A DNA stretch of 64,000 nt from Nocardia rhizosphaerihabitans. Its GTDB lineage: Bacteria; Actinomycetota; Actinomycetes; Mycobacteriales; Mycobacteriaceae. This document shows positions 16,154 to 25,167 of this stretch, in pieces; the stretch's first letter is position 1; every line of letters starts with the position of its first letter. The DNA lies in contig NZ_BMNE01000001.1 in NCBI RefSeq assembly GCF_014646295.1, forward strand, positions 806,001 to 870,000, read 5' to 3'. Below the pieces are notes generated by a model. The model saw only the letters and a list, made by a program, of their open reading frames with translations. It did no database searches and was not told where the DNA came from. The position numbers and the translations under genes are program-made.

Positions 16154-18576
16154 TGCCGGCCTCCGTTCGGTGTCGGCGGTTCGGGCGGTGTCGTCGACGC
16201 CTCCGGCCCGCCGTGGGCAGGCGTGGCGCGCGGGTTGTCGCCGAATTCGCTGAACCGCTGATTCGTGTCGTGGATTCCGCTTTCCTTCTCCGACACCGTG
16301 AACTCCATGTGGAAGGGGATGCCGGGACGGCGATCCTCACCGATCTTGAGCAGGAATTTTCCGGTGCCGGGCGGCGACGGCCGCTGCTGGCCGGGGCGCA
16401 GCGCTTCACCGGTGAGCGCCTGGGGCGCCGACCAGCCGGTCACCATCTCCTGCTCGGCGGAGGTGAAGGGCACGGTGGAATCGAGCCTGCTGATCTCCTC
16501 GGCGGGCAGTGCGCCGAAGATCTTGGCACGGGCACGTTCCAGGAAGCCGATCGCCTTGGCGATCGCGGCGTCCGAACCCAGCGCCTGCAGGTCCTTGATG
16601 GTGTGGCTGATCATGATCAGCGCGGTGGCCAGGCCACGCTGCAGACGGGTCAGCTCGTCGACGCGGTCGACCATGAAGTCACCGAGCCCGAGTACCTGCC
16701 ACAGCTCGTCCATCACCACCTGGAAGTAGCGCTGCGGACCGAGTTTCGCGTCGGCCAGCACGTGCGCGGCCTCGACCGAAGCGAAGCCGTCGGCCCAGCA
16801 GGCCAGCATGACCGCGGCCTTGAGCTTCTTGTCGCCGGTGGGGATGTGCGAGACGTCGATGCACACCGCGACGGCGCCGGTGTCGATGGGAACGCTGGTC
16901 TGCCCGTTGAAGATCGCGCCGAACGGGCCCTGGGTGAGCGCGCGCAGCGAGCGGCGCAGGTTCTTGATCGCGTGCTGGTATTCGTCGAAGTTGTCGGCGC
17001 CCGCGTCGAGCATCAGTTCCGCGCCGCCACCGACGATCACCTCGAGCAGGTTCTCCATGATGGGCGGCTTGTCGGGGGCGTAGTCGCTGCCGGGCTGGTA
17101 CAGGATGCGCAGCGCGGTCGCGATCAGCGTCTCCTCGAAGTCGGCGACCCTGGCGCCACGCACCAGTTCCACCAGGCCGGCGATCAGCGTCACCTGCCTG
17201 GCCCGCAGGTCCTGCAGCACTTGACGTTGCAGCGCGGGGAACTCCTCCAGCCGCGGCACCACCGAACCGAGCACACCGGCGGCGAGCGGGTTCAGTTTGC
17301 CGTGGCCGTAGCCGAGGTCGATCACCTGACCGCCGACGAGCTCGACCATCTTGCGGTAGTCGGGTTTCACGTCGGCCAGGATCAGCGGGGTGATGCCCTG
17401 GGCGATGCCGCCCAGCACGATCCGGCGCACCAGCGAGGACTTGCCGAAACCGTTGAGGCCGAGCACGAACAGGCTGGGCGCGGTGATGAAGCTGCCGCGC
17501 ATGAACCAGTTCATCGGGTCGAAGCAGACCGGCGCGCCGGTGTGCAGGTGCGAGCCGAGCGGGGTGCCGATCAGCGGCGCGCCGGCGCCGACCGACCACG
17601 GCCACAGGCCGGCGACCTGGGCGGTGGTGGCCCGGTACTCGACCGGGCGGCCGACCACGTTCATCTTGCCGCCGCCGGGGCCGGAGTAGCCGCGGTCGGT
17701 CAATTCGGCGGTGGTGCGGTCGAATCCGTCGCTGACGACGGCCTCGGTGCGCGCCTGCGCGTTGTTGCGGCGCAGGTCGTCGGTGTGGATGCGGAAGGTC
17801 GCCCAGGCCGCGCGCAGTCCGGACTGCTCGCGGGCGATCATCTCGTAGCGGGCGCGGGTGGCGTCGTCGAGCAGCGACGGGCCGGACTGGGCGCGCCGGT
17901 CGGCCTTGTTGCGCGACTTGGCCGAGCGGCCGGTGCCCATCGCCCGATCGGCGACCTCGTCGGGCCGGTCGGCCTTCACCGGGCGCGGCGCCTTGGCGAG
18001 CTTGGCCGACTCGGTCGGACGCTTCTTGCGGTGCGGATCCATCGCGCGCGCGTGATCGAGCCGCGGGCCGTGATCCTCGGCGCGGAGCCCGCGCTCGACG
18101 CGGGGCTTGGGGGCGCGGTCGGCGTCGGGCCGCGGGCCACGCGGACGCCGCTCCCCCGCGGCGGGCCTGCCGCCACGTGCCTCGTCACCGCGCCTGCCCC
18201 GCGCCTCGTCCTCGCGTGGCCTGCGGTTCTCGCGTGGCCTGCGGTGCTCGTCGTCCGTGCGCGGCCTGCGGGTGTCCTCGCCCTGCGGCCCGCGCTCGGC
18301 GGCCGGACGACGTGGCTCGTCCGCACGCGGCCTGGCGCCCGGTTCCGCGCCGCGCGACCTACCCTCCCGCGACGTGCGTTCGCGTTCGGCGTGCTCGTCG
18401 GCCACGGCCGTACCGCGCGCCGACTCCCGTTCGCCGCGTTCGGTGCGCTCCTCCAGGCCGAGCACGTCGTCGCTCACGCGCGACGAACTCCCGACCGGTC
18501 GTGGCTCGCGTTCCCCGCGGATGCGGGGCGGCCGGTGCACGGGCCGTAGCGCGATGTCGTCGAAGTCGCGTCCCAT
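16150..18576 (-). CDS. VirB4-like ATPase with long charged N-terminal extension
   Basis: The 808-residue protein begins with about 235 residues of Arg/Glu/Asp/Pro-rich, probably disordered sequence, then a VirB4-type ATPase region with Walker A GLNGFGKSS at 373-381 and Walker B around QVVMDELWQ. VirB4 proteins power type IV secretion at the inner membrane. The ATG at 18574-18576 (MGRDFDD) is preferred because further upstream translation overlaps the SCO6880-type gene. Its partner directly upstream in the operon is the SCO6880-type protein, with 7 bp between. Confidence 0.85.
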   Translation of the reverse strand: MGRDFDDIALRPVHRPPRIRGEREPRPVGSSSRVSDDVLGLEERTERGERESARGTAVADEHAERERTSREGRSRGAEPGARPRADEPRRPAAERGPQGEDTRRPRTDDEHRRPRENRRPREDEARGRRGDEARGGRPAAGERRPRGPRPDADRAPKPRVERGLRAEDHGPRLDHARAMDPHRKKRPTESAKLAKAPRPVKADRPDEVADRAMGTGRSAKSRNKADRRAQSGPSLLDDATRARYEMIAREQSGLRAAWATFRIHTDDLRRNNAQARTEAVVSDGFDRTTAELTDRGYSGPGGGKMNVVGRPVEYRATTAQVAGLWPWSVGAGAPLIGTPLGSHLHTGAPVCFDPMNWFMRGSFITAPSLFVLGLNGFGKSSLVRRIVLGGIAQGITPLILADVKPDYRKMVELVGGQVIDLGYGHGKLNPLAAGVLGSVVPRLEEFPALQRQVLQDLRARQVTLIAGLVELVRGARVADFEETLIATALRILYQPGSDYAPDKPPIMENLLEVIVGGGAELMLDAGADNFDEYQHAIKNLRRSLRALTQGPFGAIFNGQTSVPIDTGAVAVCIDVSHIPTGDKKLKAAVMLACWADGFASVEAAHVLADAKLGPQRYFQVVMDELWQVLGLGDFMVDRVDELTRLQRGLATALIMISHTIKDLQALGSDAAIAKAIGFLERARAKIFGALPAEEISRLDSTVPFTSAEQEMVTGWSAPQALTGEALRPGQQRPSPPGTGKFLLKIGEDRRPGIPFHMEFTVSEKESGIHDTNQRFSEFGDNPRATPAHGGPEASTTPPEPPTPNGGRQ

Positions 18577-18583
18577 GATCGCC

Positions 18584-20080
18584 TCACCCCGCCAATGCCT
18601 TCGGAATGGTCGCGTGCTCGGGCAGGATGACGCCACAACCGAGGGAAGCCGCGAATGCCGCGGCCTGGTAGCGGTAGCAACGCCGGATCTTGAGCCGGGC
18701 CTGCGTCGAGAGGTCGCGGGTGATGGCCTCGATGCGCGGCAGGTCACCGCGCAGCGGCTCGGTGATCGTCACCAGCGCGCCGAAGCGGGTCACACCGTGC
18801 CCGCGGGCCTGTTCCTCACGAGCCTGCTGGGTCGCACCGACCCGCAGTGTCGCGGCGGCCGAGACGACACCGCGTTCGCTCTGCTGCGCGACGAGCGCGT
18901 TCTTGAAGTCGTCGTCGACGATCTCGGCGGCGTCGGCGGCCGAGTGCGGCCGGTAGACGATCGCGATCCGCTTGCGCGGCACTTCGGGATTCGGCGCGAG
19001 CAGCCGCTGCAGCACCCGCTCGTCGACCGCGCCCTCCGGCGCCGCGTCCATCTCCCAGGTGACCGAGCGGCCACCGTCGTGGATCAGGTGGTCCCACTTC
19101 TCGTCGTGCGAGACCGGGCCCGCGTCGTCCCAGCCGAGGCCGTGCCCGCCGGGATCGGCGGCGGCGACCTCGAGGTCGGCCTGCGCGGCCGGGTCGTAAC
19201 TGCGGCGGATGAAGGAGATGACCTCCTCGGCCGACATCGGCTGCGCGCGCACGCCGGCCTCGGCCAGCGCCGCGCAGATGCCGGGCAGCCTGCGCCCGAT
19301 CTCCACGGCCTCCTCGGCCGGGTTCTTCCGACGTTCGGCGGTGGTGGCCTTGAACGTGATCGCCACGCGCGGCAGCAGCTGCACGCGCTCCTGCGGCAGC
19401 TCGGTGGCCAGCTCGTACATCACCTGCTGCGCCAGCTCGGGCGCTTCCGGCCGGGTGATCGTGGAGACCTCGTTGAGCAGCCGGTTACCCGTCTCGGGCA
19501 CGGTGTCGATCACCGGCACCACCGCGACGATGTCGGAGGTCTGGCCGACCGAGGCGAGGAAGGTACCCCAGGCGGCGACCCAGCGGTCGATCACCGGCTG
19601 GTCCACCGCCTCGTGGCCCTGCGGCCAGGCCCGCAACACCACGGTGTACTGCGCGAACGCGGGCAGGTGGATCATCCCGAAGTGGTAGCCGCCCGCGTCG
19701 ATGCCCTCGTAGAGCTTCGACGGCGCGAGCAGCCCCGGCAGCTTGGTGACGCCGCCGGGGATCCGGGAGAACCGGCCGCCGCGATACACGTGCTCGCCGT
19801 TCTTGCGCGAGCGCATCCAGTTGAACATCATCAATCCCGTCTCGTAGCCCGAGCGGCCCCCCGTCCGCCACACCAGGGGCACCATCACCAGCGCGCCGAG
19901 GCCGCCGACGACGAAACCCCATTTGAACCCACCGACCATGGCGCTGATCAGGGCGGTGATCACCACGACGAAACCGATCACGGTCTCTTCCCAGCGCAGG
20001 CCGAAAAGGCCCGCGCTGCGCGGCTTCTGCCACAGCCCGTACGAGCGCCGCTCGTAGGTGTCGGTCGAGGTGGTGGTCAT
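18584..20080 (-). CDS. SCO6880-family secretion protein (PrgI/VirB3-VirB4 N-terminal type)
   Basis: The 498-residue protein has two membrane helices at about 30-75 (VIGFVVVITALISAMVGG and GFVVGGLGALVMVPLVW), as in PrgI/VirB3-like components, followed by a soluble part resembling the N-terminal domain of VirB4 without a Walker A motif. NCBI calls such proteins SCO6880 family, as I recall from Streptomyces. It is translationally coupled (ATGA) to the VirB6-like gene and precedes the VirB4 ATPase, so the two halves of a typical VirB4 seem to be split between these genes. Confidence 0.8.
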   Translation of the reverse strand: MTTTSTDTYERRSYGLWQKPRSAGLFGLRWEETVIGFVVVITALISAMVGGFKWGFVVGGLGALVMVPLVWRTGGRSGYETGLMMFNWMRSRKNGEHVYRGGRFSRIPGGVTKLPGLLAPSKLYEGIDAGGYHFGMIHLPAFAQYTVVLRAWPQGHEAVDQPVIDRWVAAWGTFLASVGQTSDIVAVVPVIDTVPETGNRLLNEVSTITRPEAPELAQQVMYELATELPQERVQLLPRVAITFKATTAERRKNPAEEAVEIGRRLPGICAALAEAGVRAQPMSAEEVISFIRRSYDPAAQADLEVAAADPGGHGLGWDDAGPVSHDEKWDHLIHDGGRSVTWEMDAAPEGAVDERVLQRLLAPNPEVPRKRIAIVYRPHSAADAAEIVDDDFKNALVAQQSERGVVSAAATLRVGATQQAREEQARGHGVTRFGALVTITEPLRGDLPRIEAITRDLSTQARLKIRRCYRYQAAAFAASLGCGVILPEHATIPKALAG

Positions 20081-21519
20081 CGCGGTATCGTGCTCCTGCC
20101 GAGGTCGGGTGAACGATTCGCCCAGCGGTCACCGGCGAGATCGCCCGCCGACTGGTCTGCGCGCGCCGCGCTGCCCGCCCCGGTGCGCGCGGCCATGACA
20201 TTGCGGGCCGCCCCCGAGGGCACCGAGCCAGAACTGGGCGTCGCCGCCGCACCACCGCCGCGCGGTGGTGGCGTCGGCGCCGGGCCGCGCGGGGCACCGC
20301 CGCCGGGGCCTGCACCGCCGGGACGCGGACCCGCACCGCCGCTGCCGAAGTAGCCGGCCGAACCGGGCGCCGCGGCGGGCCGGGAGGCGACCGCCTTGGT
20401 GCCGATCGCGCCGAGAGCCATCGCACCGACCGCGGTACCACCGGCCACCATCAGACCGGAACCACCGGTGCCGACCGTGGCGACCGCGGGCGCGACCAGG
20501 CGCATCAGCGCGGGCAGCACGAACGCCACGCTGCACAGCAGCACCAGCGCGACCAGCATCCGCTGTGCCTGTTCACCTTCCGGCAGACCGGCCGAGGCCG
20601 TGGTCTCGTCGACGTGCCCCGCGGTGGTGAAGGCGATCATGTACACGATCGCCGCGACCGGTTTGAACAGCATGAACGCGATGATCCAGCCGACCAGTTT
20701 CTGATACGACTGCTTACCGGTCCCCGTCGCCGACGCGGCCGCGGCCAGTGGCAGCACGCCCGCGGCGACCACCAGCAGACCCTGCCGGACGATGGCGAGC
20801 ACGATCTGGGCGAGCGCGCCGAGCAGGCCGACGATCGCGATGATCAGCACCAGGCCGGGCGAGAATGCCTGCAGCTTGGACGTTTTCACCATCAGCTCGG
20901 CCATGTTCTTGGCATTGCCGCCGGTGGCGTCCTCGATGATCCACTCGGAGAACTTGTCCGAAGCCCGCGTGCCGGCGACGATCACCGCGCCGAGCATCCA
21001 GGAGCTGAACACGACCCTGGCGAAGAGCCGGAACGATTCGGCGGCCTCGCTGACGGCCGCCCCGCGTCTGGCCTCGGCCAATCTGCCGCCGGTGATGATC
21101 ACCGACGCGATCAGCAACAACATCTGGATCTGATAGGTGTAGTCGTTGATCTTGGTGAACAGGGCGCCCGAGTCGCTCACCGCCTCGTTGGGCACCTTCA
21201 TCCAGAAGGTCAGCGCCAGGATCAGCGCCTCGCCGAGACCCTTCATCAGCGAGTCGACCACCTTGCCGAAGGTGGAGTCCCACGCCTTGTCCTTGACCGC
21301 GGTCGCCGCGTCACCGGGATGGGTGGCGGCATTGCCCGCCTTGCACACCGCCGAGGCCGCGTCGCCGAGGGAGACACCGGGAATGGCGACACTGTCGAGT
21401 GTGTCGTGCAGCTCGTTGCATGCCTGGTCGAAGCCGTAGGTCTGGCCGTAGGCCACCGTCGGCGTCGCGATCATCACGGTGAAGATCACCGCGAATATTG
21501 TGAGGATTCGCCTCAGCAT
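20077..21519 (-). CDS. VirB6/TrbL-like polytopic channel protein
   Basis: The 480-residue protein has a signal-like first helix (TIFAVIFTVMIATPTVAYG), a Cys-containing periplasmic segment, about five further membrane helices between roughly 125 and 360, and a Gly/Pro/Ala-rich cytoplasmic tail. This is the VirB6/TrbL layout for the central membrane channel of type IV secretion. The start at 21517-21519 follows GAGGGG at about 8 bp. It is coupled to the SCO6880-type gene. The call rests on topology and context, not on a sequence motif. Confidence 0.75.
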   Translation of the reverse strand: MLRRILTIFAVIFTVMIATPTVAYGQTYGFDQACNELHDTLDSVAIPGVSLGDAASAVCKAGNAATHPGDAATAVKDKAWDSTFGKVVDSLMKGLGEALILALTFWMKVPNEAVSDSGALFTKINDYTYQIQMLLLIASVIITGGRLAEARRGAAVSEAAESFRLFARVVFSSWMLGAVIVAGTRASDKFSEWIIEDATGGNAKNMAELMVKTSKLQAFSPGLVLIIAIVGLLGALAQIVLAIVRQGLLVVAAGVLPLAAAASATGTGKQSYQKLVGWIIAFMLFKPVAAIVYMIAFTTAGHVDETTASAGLPEGEQAQRMLVALVLLCSVAFVLPALMRLVAPAVATVGTGGSGLMVAGGTAVGAMALGAIGTKAVASRPAAAPGSAGYFGSGGAGPRPGGAGPGGGAPRGPAPTPPPRGGGAAATPSSGSVPSGAARNVMAARTGAGSAARADQSAGDLAGDRWANRSPDLGRSTIPR

Positions 21520-21578
21520 TGTTGGCACCCCTCGATGGTCCGCAGGGAATCGATCCGGGCTGTGCTGTACACCGATGC

Positions 21579-22391
21579 TCACCATTTCGTCCACCCCGCC
21601 AGCGATTCCACATATTCGGTCTGGGTGTTGTTCGAGGTCGACGGCTTGAGCCGCCAGTCACCCTCGTCCCACACCACGATCATCCGCATGGCGGCGTACA
21701 ACTGCTTACCGTCGATGACCGGTCCGCGCGACGCGAGTCGCACGATGGCCATGTCGTCGGCGTAATCGTCGATCTTGAACGCGTCGGAGGCCACGAAGTA
21801 GCGGGTCACCTTCTCCGGCTGCTGTTTCGGCAGCCGGTCGCTCGACAGCGCCGAGTCGTAGGCGGCCAGCTGCGCCGAACTGACCCGAACCTGCGTGACG
21901 TACAGGTCGCGATCGGCGGGCCTGGCGTTGAGCCGGTAGGTGATCTGCGCGGCGGCCAGCGCGGCGCCCTGCGGGGTCCGCGCGTAGCCGACGGCCAGGC
22001 CGTCCTCGATCCTGGTCGGCCCGTCGGAGGTGGAGAACGGCACCGAGGCGCCGTACACCCGCTGCCAGCCATGCGGTTTCGTCGTACCCTCCGGCGCCCC
22101 GGTCAGCCAGTCCGAATCGACGGGCGTGCGCTGGGTTCCCGGTACCTGCGCCAGCGGCTGACCCGCCGGGTTGTTCGGCACGTCCACGCGCCTGCCGAGC
22201 AGGTCGATCTCGGGATCGGCGAAACCCGTTCCGCCCGCGGCCTGTGCGGGCGGCGGCGCGCTGTCGGTCTCCGCGTCGCTGCTGGTGAAGTACACGACCG
22301 CGCCGACGACCAGGATCAGGGCGAGCAGGGCACCCGAGGCGATCATGCCGAAAGAAGCGCGGTCGCGCGCGCCCGGCTCCTTCTCGCTCAC
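21579..22391 (-). CDS. Bitopic VirB8/NTF2-like protein of the secretion locus
   Basis: The 270-residue protein has one membrane helix (about 14-36) and an outer domain with YARTPQGAALAAAQITYRL and an ending VVWDEGDWRL. The lipoprotein encoded just upstream has the matching SPRGAGLAALTHTIRL and GGDWRL, so the two are paralogues. One membrane span plus an NTF2-like outer domain is the VirB8/TcpC layout, which I infer here. It overlaps its neighbour by 4 bp. Confidence 0.65.
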   Translation of the reverse strand: MSEKEPGARDRASFGMIASGALLALILVVGAVVYFTSSDAETDSAPPPAQAAGGTGFADPEIDLLGRRVDVPNNPAGQPLAQVPGTQRTPVDSDWLTGAPEGTTKPHGWQRVYGASVPFSTSDGPTRIEDGLAVGYARTPQGAALAAAQITYRLNARPADRDLYVTQVRVSSAQLAAYDSALSSDRLPKQQPEKVTRYFVASDAFKIDDYADDMAIVRLASRGPVIDGKQLYAAMRMIVVWDEGDWRLKPSTSNNTQTEYVESLAGWTKW

Positions 22392-22996
22392 GTCGGTGCC
22401 TCCAATGTCACGATGTCGGTGGGTAATTCGTCGATCGCGTCGACGGGCCGGTCGGTGGACTGCGGATCGGGTAACTGCAGTCGCCAGTCTCCGCCGTACC
22501 AGCTGACCGTGGTGTGGTTCACCGCCCTGGATCTGTCCGAATACTCGGTGTAGACATCGACCCGGGACTGTTCGTCACGGTATTCGGTGATTTTGTAACC
22601 CAACAATCTCGGCGCGTACTCCGGCGCGGCGGGCCCGGTGATCGACAGCTGCACGCGGTTGATCGCCCACTCGTCGCGGGCCGGACCCGGCACGAGTTCC
22701 TGGTTCACCACGGTGGCCCACTGGTTGTCGGGCGCCACCGACAGCCGGATGGTGTGGGTCAGCGCCGCCAGCCCTGCCCCGCGCGGGGAATGCTCGAAAC
22801 CCGTTGCGGCGCCCTGGGTCACCGTCGCGGGGCCCTGGTCGGACTGGGGCAGGGCGATGCCCTGGTAGTCCTGCCAGCGCACCCCGGTCGGTGCGGCGGA
22901 CAGGTCGGGGCCCACATCGTCGCCGCTGCCGCAGCCCACCGCCGCGGCCAGCAGTGCGATACCGACCGCGACCGGCCGTGTCACTGTGGAATTCAT
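22388..22996 (-). CDS. Lipoprotein paralogue with NTF2-like domain
   Basis: The 202-residue protein has a signal sequence with a lipobox near AAAVGCG, then a domain paralogous to the neighbouring bitopic protein (HSPRGAGLAALTHTIRL, SWYGGDWRLQL). It probably sits on the outer face of the membrane as part of the channel complex. It is translationally coupled to the next gene. Confidence 0.65.
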   Translation of the reverse strand: MNSTVTRPVAVGIALLAAAVGCGSGDDVGPDLSAAPTGVRWQDYQGIALPQSDQGPATVTQGAATGFEHSPRGAGLAALTHTIRLSVAPDNQWATVVNQELVPGPARDEWAINRVQLSITGPAAPEYAPRLLGYKITEYRDEQSRVDVYTEYSDRSRAVNHTTVSWYGGDWRLQLPDPQSTDRPVDAIDELPTDIVTLEAPT

Positions 22997-23021
22997 CTGC
23001 AGGTCTTTTCCGTCCGCACCC

Positions 23022-23276
23022 TCACGCCGGCAGGAAGGCCAGCGCGATCGCGGACGCGGTACTGGCCACCGCCGCGCCGAGCAGGCTCATCAGGACGCCG
23101 TGCGAGGCATCGTTGACGGCCAGGTCGGAGCGGAACGCGATCCACAGCCGACCCGCCGACAGGATCATCCAGGCCAGGCACGACAGCAAGACGAACCAGA
23201 GCAGCCAGTTCAGCAGCTGCATCAGCGGCGCCAGCACATCGGCCGGGATCTGCTTGTAGGCGAGCACGGTGATCAC
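23022..23276 (-). CDS. Small two-helix membrane protein, VirB2/pilin-like
   Basis: The 84-residue protein has two membrane helices (around LLNWLLWFVLLSCLAWMIL and GVLMSLLGAAVASTASAIA) with a short loop, the size and shape of VirB2/TrbC pilins and of the adjacent 98-residue protein. It overlaps that gene by 4 bp. Identity as a pilin or channel subunit is inferred from size, topology and position. Confidence 0.6.
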   Translation of the reverse strand: MITVLAYKQIPADVLAPLMQLLNWLLWFVLLSCLAWMILSAGRLWIAFRSDLAVNDASHGVLMSLLGAAVASTASAIALAFLPA

Positions 23277-23569
23277 GTACCGATGACCGCATTCATGATG
23301 GTGCCCGCGCTGGTCGCGACCACACCGCCGATCATGGCGCCCGCCACCATCTTCGGCGACTCGAGGCCACCGCCGGTCCAGCGCTCCCAGGCGAACTTGC
23401 CGCCCGCGTAGGTGATGCCGCAGATGCCCGACAGCAGCACGAACCAGGTGAGGTAGCGCACCAGCTGCAGGATCTTCTCCGAGCCGGGAGGAGCTTCCGG
23501 TGTCGGATTACCCACCTGGGCCAGGACGGTGCCGTACGTGTCCTGCACGGCGAGGAGGATCATGCTCAT
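23273..23569 (-). CDS. Small membrane protein, VirB2/TrbC-like
   Basis: The 98-residue protein has an N-terminal exposed segment with a Gly/Pro-rich stretch (VGNPTPEAPPGSEK), then two helices (LTWFVLLSGICGITYAGG and VAGAMIGGVVATSAGTIM). This is a typical VirB2-like arrangement. Start at 23567-23569, with GAGAAAGG upstream. It is the first of the run of coupled structural genes after a 94-bp gap. Confidence 0.6.
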   Translation of the reverse strand: MSMILLAVQDTYGTVLAQVGNPTPEAPPGSEKILQLVRYLTWFVLLSGICGITYAGGKFAWERWTGGGLESPKMVAGAMIGGVVATSAGTIMNAVIGT

Positions 23570-23663
23570 CGGGTGCCTTTCTCCCACTGTAAAGGTGTTG
23601 TGCCACAAACACTTCGACGCCGACACACGTTTGTACACCACCGGCGGCCCGACCGCCCGGCGT

Positions 23664-24308
23664 TCACGATCGACCCTCCCCCGGGGCGGGCCCGTCGATA
23701 CTCGCCCGGATCGCGGCGACCAGATCGGTTCCGAGCTCACCGATCTCGGTGGGCACCTCGTCGAGCGGGTCGACCCGGCGCTTGCGCGGCGCCACGTCGT
23801 CGCCCGGTGACCACACCGGCAGCGCCTCGGACTCGACCAGGGTCCATTCCTCGATCCACGGCACCTGCCAGACGTGCCCGGCGAGTGAGCCGACCACGTC
23901 CCGGTACCGCCGGATCTCCGGTGGTACCCGTCCCGGGCGCGCGGCGACCGTGATCAGCCCGAGCACCAGCGACGGACCGGCGAGGCCGGCGTGGTGCTGG
24001 CGCAGCAGGTCGTGCGCGCGGGTGAGGCCGGAGATGGTTTCTCGCGCGACCAGGACGACATAGGGGGATTCCCGCTCGAACACACCGGGCCACCGGCCGC
24101 GGGCGTCGGCGGCGGGGGCGAGCACGTGGGCGAGGGTGGTGGCACCGGAGCCACCGTGCACGCCGAGCAGCCACACCAGCGGCGCCCGGCCCACCCCGGG
24201 CACCGGCCGCTCCCAGATCGGCGCGCGCAGCGATTCGGGCGGCGCGACGACACCGATTCCGGCGGGCGCCGGTTCACGACGACGACGAAGATTCATAGCG
24301 GCCGTCAT
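23664..24308 (-). CDS. P-loop-like protein (DUF6668 type) lacking Walker lysines
   Basis: The 214-residue protein has a deviant Walker A-like segment HGGSGATTLA at 51-60, where ParA/MinD proteins have KGGxGKTT; both expected lysines are missing (His and Ala). Ahead of it is a Pro-rich N terminus. Its position next to a similarly degenerate ParA-like protein suggests they pair. It may be a pseudo-ATPase that positions the secretion machine, like TadZ/CpaE in pilus loci. Confidence 0.65.
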   Translation of the reverse strand: MTAAMNLRRRREPAPAGIGVVAPPESLRAPIWERPVPGVGRAPLVWLLGVHGGSGATTLAHVLAPAADARGRWPGVFERESPYVVLVARETISGLTRAHDLLRQHHAGLAGPSLVLGLITVAARPGRVPPEIRRYRDVVGSLAGHVWQVPWIEEWTLVESEALPVWSPGDDVAPRKRRVDPLDEVPTEIGELGTDLVAAIRASIDGPAPGEGRS

Positions 24309-25156
24309 GATGCCACCCCGGCGAGCAACCGCCCATATGCTGCGCGCGTCGGCTCGGCCAGTTCGCTGTGCCGAACCAGCTCACCGCGGGCCAGATGCGG
24401 GTCGTAGGGGATCTCGACGACCTCGCGTACCCAGCCCGACAGATGCTCGCGCAAATGCTCGGCAACCCGCGAGTCGTCGTGCGAATACTGGTGTGAGACA
24501 ACGATGGTGGTGTCGGCGACGACACCGGCGCCGTCGTCACCGTAGTGGTCGTCGAGCCATTCCAGGGTCACCCGCAGGCGGTTGGCGGCGTCCACGCGCG
24601 CCGGAATCGCCAGTACCAGTGCGATATCGGCGTCGTCGAGCAGCGGGCGCAGTTGCCGACCGGCAATCGGGTTGCCACCGTCGTAGACCGCGGTGTACCC
24701 GCCGGAGTCCAAAGCCCTGGCGACAGTGAGATATGTCGCGCGCCGTCGCAGCGGGGTCGCGTCGCGCCAGAGCAGTCCGAACCCGGAGGTCGACCGGGAC
24801 AGGCAGTCCTCGAGCGGGGCCGGTTCGTCGTCGCCGCGGCCGTAGACCCACGACTGCAGGTTCACCGGATGCAAGTGTTTGTCGGCGCCGCGCAGGGCCA
24901 GATCACTGCCCGCCGCGGTGGCGTCGACCGCGACCGTCGAGCCCTCGGTGACCAGTTCGCCTGCCAGCCCGAGCGCCGTCGTCGTCGTGCCCGCGCCGCC
25001 GCAACCGCCGACCACCAGGATCGGCCTTCGCCTGCCCTCGGCGCGCTCGCCGCTCTTGCGCCGCAACCGCACCACCGGAGCCGGATCACGCGCCACCTCA
25101 CCCGACGGCTCCCCCTCGGGGGCTTCGTCGAGCCATCGGCTCCAGTCGTCTGTCAT
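24305..25156 (-). CDS. ParA/MinD-like protein lacking both Walker A lysines
   Basis: The 283-residue protein has the SIMIBI/MinD fold markers: deviant P-loop GGCGGAGTTTT at 50-60, an Asp-containing VAVDATAAGSDLA switch region, and later strands VYDGGNPIA and ALVLAIPARVDA. Both lysines of KGGxGKT are replaced (Cys and Thr), so ATP hydrolysis is doubtful. It is coupled to the DUF6668-like gene by an ATGA overlap. It probably acts in localisation or regulation of the secretion machine. Confidence 0.75.
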   Translation of the reverse strand: MTDDWSRWLDEAPEGEPSGEVARDPAPVVRLRRKSGERAEGRRRPILVVGGCGGAGTTTTALGLAGELVTEGSTVAVDATAAGSDLALRGADKHLHPVNLQSWVYGRGDDEPAPLEDCLSRSTSGFGLLWRDATPLRRRATYLTVARALDSGGYTAVYDGGNPIAGRQLRPLLDDADIALVLAIPARVDAANRLRVTLEWLDDHYGDDGAGVVADTTIVVSHQYSHDDSRVAEHLREHLSGWVREVVEIPYDPHLARGELVRHSELAEPTRAAYGRLLAGVAS

Positions 25157-25167
25157 CGCTCTGCTCC

